NCBI GenBank assembly: GCA_041628225.1
Contig: JBFKPQ010000037.1
Location: 1 to 19,813, forward strand
Origin: JBFKPQ01 sp041628225
GTDB taxonomy: Bacteria > Actinomycetota > Acidimicrobiia > Spongiisociales > JAENVV01
Reading direction: 5' to 3'
DNA: 19,813 bases
Under the pieces are notes generated by a model. It did no database searches. It saw nothing but the letters and a program-made list of their open reading frames with translations, and was not told where the DNA came from. Numbering within the stretch: position 1 is the stretch's first letter; every line of letters begins with the position of its first letter. The position numbers were made by a program, and so were the translations under genes. Positions 7,355-14,300 of the stretch are shown piece by piece.

Positions 7355-7969
7355 TCAACCGACCGTCTTGCGCAACCGGCCGCCGCCGTCGGGTTCGAAT
7401 CCCATGTCGCGCAAGTACCGCTCGTGGGCGGCCACCGGCGCCTCGGTGATGAGGGTGATCCCGGCCGGAAGAGGGCTCTGCGTCCCGTAGAGATAGCGGC
7501 CGGCCTTCGAATCGCGATAGCGGGGGATCACGTAATCCATGTCGAGTTGCCAGGTGGCGTCGTCCCGCTGTCGGGCGACCCACACACCGACCGGCACGGC
7601 GTTGCGCAACACGGCGAACACGGTGGCGCCGGCATCCGGCGGTGCTGCGTCGGGCATGTAGCGGGCGATGTCGTCGGCGTAGAAGTCGAGGAACTTGGCC
7701 AGATAGGCGCTGTCGGGCTGGATCTCGAGGGTCGAGAAGTAGTCCTCCTGCACCGACATGCGCCACAGGTACCAGATGTCGATGACCACGATCACCCCGT
7801 TGACGACGGCCACCGGCCAGGACCGGATGAGCACCGCGTACACCGTGAACACCGCGGCGCCGATGAGGTTGATGATCCGGAGCCGCCACAGCGATTGCAT
7901 CATCAGCGAGATGACGACGAGGACCGAGCCCGCGTAGCCGATGAGTTCGTAGATGGCGGCGCGCGACAT
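7355..7969 (-). CDS. YgjV-like membrane protein with C-terminal acetyltransferase-like domain
   Basis: This is a 204-residue protein. The first 85 or so residues (YELIGYAGSVLVVISLMMQS to VVNGVIVVIDIWYLWRM) contain three hydrophobic helices and the repeated short-loop pattern of the YgjV inner-membrane family. The rest is soluble, predicted cytoplasmic, and rich in FLDFYADDIARYMPD, VPVGVWVA, DYVIPRYRDSKAGRYLY and HERYLRDMGFEPDGG. The order beta strand, VIP-RD-G-YLY, then a late GF segment is reminiscent of a GNAT N-acetyltransferase, although the acetyl-CoA loop (R/Q-x-x-G-x-G/A) is not clear. No function is assigned for YgjV. I chose the ATG at 7969, nine bases after a TACGAT box; the frame is open further upstream only through the divergent gene. 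Confidence 0.75.
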   Translation of the reverse strand: MSRAAIYELIGYAGSVLVVISLMMQSLWRLRIINLIGAAVFTVYAVLIRSWPVAVVNGVIVVIDIWYLWRMSVQEDYFSTLEIQPDSAYLAKFLDFYADDIARYMPDAAPPDAGATVFAVLRNAVPVGVWVARQRDDATWQLDMDYVIPRYRDSKAGRYLYGTQSPLPAGITLITEAPVAAHERYLRDMGFEPDGGGRLRKTVG

Positions 7970-7978
7970 GGGAAGAGC

Positions 7979-7984
7979 ATCGTA
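7979..7984 (-). promoter_or_regulatory. -10-like element for the YgjV-like gene
   Basis: On the minus strand TACGAT is followed by nine bases and the ATG at 7969. The transcript would carry at most one to three leader bases and no Shine-Dalgarno sequence. It lies back to back with the promoter of the Fe-S gene. Confidence 0.45.
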
Positions 7985-8019
7985 CCGGCGGCGTGCGGTG
8001 CGACCACGACCCATGCGGG

Positions 8020-8025
8020 TAGGTT
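8020..8025 (+). promoter_or_regulatory. -10-like element for a leaderless Fe-S protein mRNA
   Basis: TAGGTT is followed by seven bases and the GTG at 8033, the same geometry as the metZ promoter. This spacing decides the start: an in-frame TTG at 8024 lies inside the -10 itself. A matching -35 is not obvious. Confidence 0.5.
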
Positions 8026-8032
8026 GGGCGGC

Positions 8033-8512
8033 GTGGGCCGCACCTACTCGACCGACGAGATCACCGTGTACTGGGATCCGAAGCGTTGCATTCACACCGC
8101 GATCTGCCTCAATGCACTCCCTGAGGTGTTCGACACGGAGCGCCGACCGTGGGTCACCATCGAAGGAGCGTCTGCCGCTGAGGTTCGCGACGCCATCGAG
8201 AAATGTCCGAGCGGGGCTCTGACCTACGAGCTGGCGGATGGGACACGCGAAGCGCCGTGCCGGCCGACCGAGATATCGGTGCGACCGAACGGTCCGCTTT
8301 CGGTGCGCGGCGACTTCGAAGTGACCGACAAGGACGGCAACGTGTTCGGGGTGGGCCCGCGTGCCACGTTGTGTCGGTGTGGCAACACCCGCAATGCGCC
8401 GTTTTGTGACCTGTCGCACCGACGAGTCGGGTTCCTCGACAATCCCCACGCGGTCGCTCTCGAGCGGGAGACGGCCGAATCGCCGGCGACCATCACTTGG
8501 ACGGACGAGTGA
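8033..8512 (+). CDS. Two-cluster iron-sulfur protein: Fer4_19 (YjdI-like) plus CDGSH domain
   Basis: This is a 159-residue cytosolic protein. Residues about 8-68 match the divergent mono-cluster ferredoxin family (YjdI/Fer4_19): YWDPKRCIHTAIC with C19 and C25, LPEVFD, RPWV and KCPSGALTYE with C58. Residues about 85-150 form a CDGSH domain with C114-x-C116-x8-C125-x3-H129, the three-cysteine/one-histidine ligand set of mitoNEET-type 2Fe-2S clusters. The signature glycine is leucine here (CDLSH). An electron-transfer or redox-sensing role is known for such domains in general; no partner is visible in the neighbourhood. The GTG start is set by the leaderless promoter. The TGA stop abuts the convergent EamA stop, forming TGATCA with no intergenic base. 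Confidence 0.88.
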   Translation: MGRTYSTDEITVYWDPKRCIHTAICLNALPEVFDTERRPWVTIEGASAAEVRDAIEKCPSGALTYELADGTREAPCRPTEISVRPNGPLSVRGDFEVTDKDGNVFGVGPRATLCRCGNTRNAPFCDLSHRRVGFLDNPHAVALERETAESPATITWTDE

Positions 8513-9340
8513 TCAACCGGCTGCGATGAGTGCCAGACCGGTGAGTGTCGTCGCGACTCCGGCGCGTTGCGGGCCCGTCAACTGCTCACCGAGGATGAGC
8601 TTGGCGAGGAACAGCGTCACAGCTGGATAGACCGACGTCACGACGGTGACCATGCTCAGCAACCCGGATCGAACCGCCAAGACAAAGAACACGTTGGCGA
8701 CCATGTCGAGCGAACCGGCCCAGAGCGCGGTCTGCACACCAACGGCTCGAGGTCGCCCGTCTCGCACCAGGGCGAACGGGGCCACGACGGCGAGCGCGGC
8801 GATCTTGGCGGCCAGGAGCGGCCACATGCCCGCGGTGTCCGCCGGCTGTGCGATCAAGATGAAGAACGCCGCGAACCCGACGCCGGACAGGGCGGCCGCG
8901 ACGGCCGTCGTCCGGTCGATGGGCTGTTGGTCGGCACGCCGCGTGCCCGTGACGAGGGGAATGGCGATGATGGCGAGGACGGCGCCCGCGAGTGCGGCGG
9001 GGCCGGGTCGCTCGCCGAGCGCCAAACCGGCCGCGAACGGCAGCACAGCAGACACGATGGCGGTGAGCGGAGCGACGACCTTCACGGGTCCGCGTGCGAG
9101 CGACCAGTAGAGCAGGGCGATCCCGAGGACCCCGGCGACGCCGGCGCCGGCGCCCCACCAGAAGTCGGCGGAGGCCGCCTGGGCCGGCATGAGCATCACG
9201 AGCGCGGCTGCGACCACCAAGGCGGCCGTGGTCGAAACGGCGGTGACGGTCAGCACCGAGGTTCGTTTGGTCGCCATGCCGCCGAGAAAATCGGCGACAC
9301 CGAAGCTGAGGGCCGCGCCGACGGCCAGCAGGATCGTCAC
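8513..9340 (-). CDS. EamA-family (drug/metabolite) transporter
   Basis: This is a 275-residue DMT transporter with about ten helices in two EamA halves. The N-terminus AVGAALSFGVADFLGGMATK, the mid-protein GPVKVVAPLTAIVSAVLPF with GERPGPAALAGAVLAIIAI, and the C-terminal TSVYPAVTLFLAKLILGEQL are typical. It is unrelated at the detailed sequence level to the EamA protein at 4975-5865. The GTG at 9340 overlaps the stop of the manC gene by four bases, so it is the last gene of the crotonase-manC-EamA operon. The substrate is unknown. Confidence 0.87.
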   Translation of the reverse strand: MTILLAVGAALSFGVADFLGGMATKRTSVLTVTAVSTTAALVVAAALVMLMPAQAASADFWWGAGAGVAGVLGIALLYWSLARGPVKVVAPLTAIVSAVLPFAAGLALGERPGPAALAGAVLAIIAIPLVTGTRRADQQPIDRTTAVAAALSGVGFAAFFILIAQPADTAGMWPLLAAKIAALAVVAPFALVRDGRPRAVGVQTALWAGSLDMVANVFFVLAVRSGLLSMVTVVTSVYPAVTLFLAKLILGEQLTGPQRAGVATTLTGLALIAAG

Positions 9341-10377
9341 GCGTGGCGCGTGCGGAAATGCTCACCGATCAGTTTGACGTCCTCGGCGCGGTCGCGCCGG
9401 GTCACGAGCACGGCGTCGGCCGTCTCGACCACCACGACGTCATCGAGTCCGAGCACCACGATCGGCCGGCCGGTGGATCGGACATACGAACCCCTGGTGC
9501 CGGGTGCCAGCACATCGCCGACCATGACGTTGCCGTTCGAGTCGGCCGGGGACACGTCGTAGAGAGCCGCCCAAGACCCGATGTCGTTCCATCCGGCATC
9601 GAGCGGCAGCACCACGCCGTGGTCGGTGTGTTCCATGACGGCGTAATCGATCGAATCGGACGGCGACGTCGCCCAGGCGTCGGCGTCCAGCGCGATGATG
9701 TCGCCCGACCGGGCCGACGAAGCGACCGCGGCCTTGGTGTGCGTTGCGATCTCGGGTGCGTGCAACGCCAGTTCGGCGAGATAGCGATCGGCGCGAAACG
9801 CGAACATGCCCGAGTTCCACAGGTAGCCGTCGTCGACGTAGCGCTGGGCGGTGTCGGCGTCGGGCTTCTCGACGAAGGAGTCGATGGCCGCGCCGGATGC
9901 CAGCGACGCGCCTGGCTTGATGTAGCCGTACCCCGTGACGGGGCCGGTTGGGACGATCCCGAACGTCACGAGGTGGCCCTCTGTCGCCAGGTCGGTGGCT
10001 TGGCGAACGACGTCTGCAAAGGCGTCGACGTCTTGGATGAGGTGATCGGAAGGAAGAACGACCACGATCGCGTCCGGATCGAGGCGGCGCGCCACGTGAC
10101 AGGCGGCCCCCACCGCCGGGGCGGTGTTGCGCCCGGCCGGCTCGAGGATGACGAGTGGGTCGACCTGGGCGAGTTGCGACTCCACCTGATCGAGGTGGCG
10201 GGCGTTACACACGACGATGGGCCGGCTCACGCCGTGCAGACGCTCCAATCGGGCCGCGGTCAGCTGAACCATCGTCTCCGAACCGATGAGCCGGTGGAAT
10301 TGCTTGGGAGCGGAATCGCGCGACAAAGGCCACAACCGGGTACCGGACCCGCCGGAGAGGATGACCGGGACGATCAT
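9337..10377 (-). CDS. manC: Mannose-1-phosphate guanylyltransferase
   Basis: This 346-residue nucleotidyltransferase makes GDP-mannose from mannose-1-phosphate and GTP, the donor for mannosylated glycans and lipids. The N-terminal signature GGSGTRLWPLSR (9-20) followed by PKQF, the VVLPSDHLI motif, GYGYIKPG, FVEKPD at about 168-173, and LWNSGMFAFR are all characteristic. The protein stops after the short C-terminal left-handed-helix part and lacks the phosphomannose isomerase cupin of long bifunctional ManC/AlgA proteins. The start ATG overlaps the crotonase stop (ATGA), which excludes the much longer open frame upstream. No glycan cluster surrounds it, so it probably serves general GDP-mannose supply. 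Confidence 0.92.
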   Translation of the reverse strand: MIVPVILSGGSGTRLWPLSRDSAPKQFHRLIGSETMVQLTAARLERLHGVSRPIVVCNARHLDQVESQLAQVDPLVILEPAGRNTAPAVGAACHVARRLDPDAIVVVLPSDHLIQDVDAFADVVRQATDLATEGHLVTFGIVPTGPVTGYGYIKPGASLASGAAIDSFVEKPDADTAQRYVDDGYLWNSGMFAFRADRYLAELALHAPEIATHTKAAVASSARSGDIIALDADAWATSPSDSIDYAVMEHTDHGVVLPLDAGWNDIGSWAALYDVSPADSNGNVMVGDVLAPGTRGSYVRSTGRPIVVLGLDDVVVVETADAVLVTRRDRAEDVKLIGEHFRTRHA

Positions 10378-11195
10378 TGGCCGGTGAACTCGGGCGGACG
10401 CCGCTGCACGTAGGCCGCCATCGCTTCGGCGAGGTCGGCCGACCGTAGGTGCGACGTGTTGTAGAGCGCGACGTAGTCGAGCGCTTCCTCGACCGTGCGG
10501 CTCTCTCCGGCTTGCAGGATGTGCTTGACGCCCTGCACGACCAGCGGAGAGTTGGCGGCGATCTCGGCGGCCATCTCGTGGGTCGCCTTCATGAGAGCGT
10601 CCTGGTCGTCGAACACGTCGTTGACGAGGCCGATCTCGGCGGCACGCGCTCCGTCGACGTCCTTGCCGGTGTAGGCGAGCTCGGCGACGTGGCCGGCGCC
10701 GACGATCATCGGCAGGCGTTGTAGCGTGCCGACGTCGGCGACGATGGCGATCTTCGTCTCCCGAACGCTGAACGACGCATCGGTGGTCGCCAGCCGGATG
10801 TCGGCCGCCGTGATCAGGTCGATGCCGCCGCCAATGCAGTGCCCGTGCACGGCTGCGATGACGGGTTTGGGGCATTCGGCCACCGAGGTCATCGTCCACT
10901 GCATCTTCTTGATCTCGCGGTACGTTTGCTTGGCGCCCGCCGCCGGTGAGGCACTCACCCCGCCGAGATCGAGTCCTGCGAATTCGACGAGGTCGAGTCC
11001 GACCGTGAATGACGGCCCCTTGGCGGCGATCACCACGACCCGCACGTCGTCATCGTTGCCGACCGCCTCCATGGCCCGGGGGAGGTCTTCCCAGAAGGCT
11101 TTGCCCATGGCGTTGCGCTTTTCGGGTCGGTCCAGCCACACCGTGGCGATATGGTCGGCGATCTCGACGGAGATGACATCGGAGTGGAATTCCAT
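10374..11195 (-). CDS. Crotonase-fold protein, dienoyl-CoA isomerase (ECH1)-like
   Basis: This is a 273-residue enoyl-CoA hydratase/isomerase family member. The oxyanion-hole segments are FTVGLDL (63-69) and HGHCIGGGIDL (117-127). The acidic residues D126 (GGGID), E146 (VRETK) and D154 (VADVGTLQRLP) line up with the three catalytic acids of mammalian delta3,5-delta2,4-dienoyl-CoA isomerase ECH1. The surrounding sequence is also much closer to ECH1 than to EchA hydratases, whose usual glutamate pair is not obvious here. Isomerisation of 3,5-dienoyl-CoA in the breakdown of unsaturated fatty acids with odd-position double bonds is therefore likely. It leads an operon with manC and an EamA transporter, an unusual pairing. 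The ATG lies six bases after TAATCT, pointing to a leaderless transcript. Confidence 0.88.
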   Translation of the reverse strand: MEFHSDVISVEIADHIATVWLDRPEKRNAMGKAFWEDLPRAMEAVGNDDDVRVVVIAAKGPSFTVGLDLVEFAGLDLGGVSASPAAGAKQTYREIKKMQWTMTSVAECPKPVIAAVHGHCIGGGIDLITAADIRLATTDASFSVRETKIAIVADVGTLQRLPMIVGAGHVAELAYTGKDVDGARAAEIGLVNDVFDDQDALMKATHEMAAEIAANSPLVVQGVKHILQAGESRTVEEALDYVALYNTSHLRSADLAEAMAAYVQRRPPEFTGQ

Positions 11196-11201
11196 GGCCG
11201 C

Positions 11202-11207
11202 AGATTA
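11202..11207 (-). promoter_or_regulatory. -10-like element for the leaderless crotonase operon
   Basis: On the minus strand TAATCT is followed by six bases and the ATG at 11195. It is a good TANNNT match, with no Shine-Dalgarno sequence between it and the gene. Confidence 0.5.
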
Positions 11208-11257
11208 GGCCGCAACGTTGGCACGCTCCAGCCGCCCGTAGGTCACTGTGAGTGGTG

Positions 11258-11263
11258 TAGGGT
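11258..11263 (+). promoter_or_regulatory. Candidate -10 for the secreted nuclease gene
   Basis: TAGGGT in the divergent intergenic region would give a leader of roughly 70 nt ending in GGAGG (11333-11337). No clear -35 is seen, so this is tentative. Confidence 0.3.
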
Positions 11264-11332
11264 CGGTAGCGGCCTCGGCCGCGACTCTCTTGGGCCGCAT
11301 GAGGGGGGCCCACACATCGCAGACTCGACACT

Positions 11333-11337
11333 GGAGG
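11333..11337 (+). promoter_or_regulatory. Shine-Dalgarno site deciding the nuclease start
   Basis: GGAGG lies four bases before the GTG at 11342. It fixes that GTG as the start and contrasts with the leaderless starts of the neighbouring operons. Confidence 0.75.
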
Positions 11338-11341
11338 CAAC

Positions 11342-14300
11342 GTGTCACGCTGGCGCATCTTGTCCGTTCTGTCCACGCTGGGGCTGATCTTCAGCCTCGT
11401 TCCCGTGGTGGCGTTACCCGCATTGGGTCAGCCGACCGGGGTCATGATCAACGAGATTCGCATCGATCAGCCGTCGACCGACAACGATGAGTACTTCGAA
11501 CTGGTCGGCGGTGCTGGTGCAGCGTTGGATGGTTTGACCTATGTGGTGATCGGTGATGGGACCGGCGGTAGCGGCGTCATCGAGGCGGTCGTCGATCTGA
11601 CGGGTAGCTCTATCGGTGCGTCCGGGTTCTTCGTGGCGGCAGAGACCACGTTCACCATCGGTTCGGCCGACCTGACGACCACGCTGAACTTCGAGAATTC
11701 CGACAACGTGACGCATCTCCTGGTCGAGGGGTTCACCGGCGAAAGCGGCGACGATCTCGACATCGATGACGACGGAACGTTGGATACCACTCCGTGGACA
11801 TCCGTCGTGGACTCGGTCGCGTTGATCGAAACCGTCGGCTCTGGTGACCTGGTCTACTCGGCAACCACGGTCGGGCCTGACGGTTCGTTCGTTCCGGCGC
11901 ACGTCTACCGGTGCGCGAGCTGGGAGATCGGCGCATTCGACTCGGCCGGCGGTGACGACACCCCGGGAGCGGTCAACGCGTGTGCGGCTGCGCCTCCTGC
12001 CGTGACGCTGTCGGAGATCCGTATCGACCAGCCGTCGACCGACAACGACGAGTACTTCGAGCTGGCCGGCGCCGCCGGTACTGCGCTCGACGGTCTCTCA
12101 TACCTCGTCATTGGGGATGGAACGGGTGGCAGCGGTGTCGTCGAAGCAGTCGTCGATCTGACAGGAACCTCCATCGGTGGGTCGGGCTTCTTCGTGGCGG
12201 CCGAGAGCACGTTCACCCTCGGGACCGCCGACCTGACGACGAGCCTCAACTTCGAGAACTCGGACAACGTCACGCACCTGCTCGTCTTCGAGTTCACGGG
12301 GGCCAGCGGCGACGATCTCGACACCAACGACGACGGTGCCTTTGACGCCACACCGTGGTCGGCGGTGGTGGACTCGGTCGCGTTGATCGAGACCGTCGGA
12401 TCTGGTGATTTGGTCTATTCGACGGCGACGGTCGGGCCGGACGGTTCGTTCGTTCCTGGGCACGCCTATCAGTGTGCGTCGTGGGAGATCGGCGGGTTCA
12501 CGCTGGGGACCGACGACACGCCCGGCGCGGCCAACCCGTGCACGGCCGAGCCTCCCGCGGTTGCGCTCTCGGAGATCCGCATCGATCAGCCGTCGACCGA
12601 CAACGATGAGTATTTCGAGCTGGCCGGCACCGCCGGTACAGCTCTCGACGGACTCACCTATCTGGTCATCGGCGACGGGACCGGCGGTAGCGGCGTCGTC
12701 GAGGCGGTCGTCGATCTCGGTGGCCAGACCATACCGGCGTCGGGGTTCTTCGTCGCCGCAGAAAGTACCTTCTCGATCGGCACGGCCGACCTGACGACGA
12801 ACCTGAACTTCGAGAACTCCGACAACGTCACGCATTTGCTCGTGCAGGGCTTCACCGGGGCGAACGGCGACGACCTGGACGCCGACGACGACGGGGCTCT
12901 AGACACGACACCATGGACGGCGATCGTCGATTCGGTGGCGCTCATCGAGACCGTCGGGTCCGGCGACCTCGTCTACTCGTCGACGACGGTCGGACCTGAC
13001 GGCTCGTTCGTGCCGGGCCACGTCTACGTGTGCGAAGGCTGGCAGATCGGCGGGTTCTCGCTCGGGACCAACGACACGCCGGGTGGGGACAACTGCGCCC
13101 CGCCCGATCCGCTCGGCGCATGCGGCGACCCGGCGACGCTCATCAGCATCATTCAGGGATCGGGCATGGCCAGCCCCGAGGTGGGCAACACCCATGTGAT
13201 CGAAGGCGTTGTCGTGGGTGACTTCCAAACCGGTCTCGGCGGCTTCTTCGTGCAAGAAGAAGACGTCGAGCAGGACGGTGATCCTGCTACTTCCGAAGGC
13301 ATCTTCGTGTTCGGCTCGTCGATCGACGTCTCCGAAGGCGAGGTCGTGCGGGTGATCGGCCCGGTGTCGGAGTTCTTCGATCACACGCAGCTCACCATGA
13401 ACGATGCCCTGAGCTGCGCCACCGGCGCCACCGTGACGCCGGCCACGCCGACGCTTCCGGTCGCCGACCTCGGTGACTGGGAAGCCTGGGAAGGCATGGC
13501 GATCCACATCGTCCAAGAGCTGACGGTCAGCGACAACTTCAACCTCGGCCGGTTCGGCGAGGTCGTGCTGTCGGTCGATGGACGGCTCGAGAACCCGACC
13601 GCCGTTGCGCTCCCCGGAGCTCCGGCTGCGGCGGTGAGCGACCTGAACCAGCGGCGCAGCATCCAGATGGACGACGGGACCACGGCGCAGAACCCGATTC
13701 CGGTACCGCCGTACTTCGCACCCGACGGGACGCTGCGCGCCGGTGACACGGCCCCGGGCTTGACCGGTGTGCTCGGCTACTCGTTCGGCGCCTACGAGGT
13801 GCATCCGACGGTGACGCCGACGTTCACACGTGACAATCCGCGGCCGGTGGCGCCTCCCGAGGTGGGAGGCACGCTCACCGTGGCGGCGTACAACGTGTTG
13901 AACTACTTCACGACGATCGACGACGGAACCCCGATCTGTGGACCGCTCGCCGATCAGGGCTGCCGTGGCGCGGACACGGCCGACGAGTTCGACAAGCAGC
14001 GCACGAAGATCATCGACGCCATCTCGACCCTCGACGCCGATGTGGTCGGCCTCATGGAGATCGAGAACAACGCCTCGGCGTCGACGGCCGACCTGGTGGC
14101 CGGCCTCAACGACGCCGTGGGCGCCGGTACGTATGACTTCATCGACACCGGCACCGTCGGTGCCGACGCCATCAAGGTGGCGGTCATCTACCAGCCGTCG
14201 ATGGTGACGCCGGTCGGTGCCTACGCGGTTCTCGACAACTCGGTGGACAGCACGTTCAACGACGACAAGAACCGACCGGTGGTCGCGCAAACGTTCATGG

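Noticed and set aside
10378..10899. Upstream extension of the manC frame
   Set aside because: It overlaps the crotonase gene out of frame; the GGSGTRLWPLSR signature sits normally 8 residues after the ATG at 10377.
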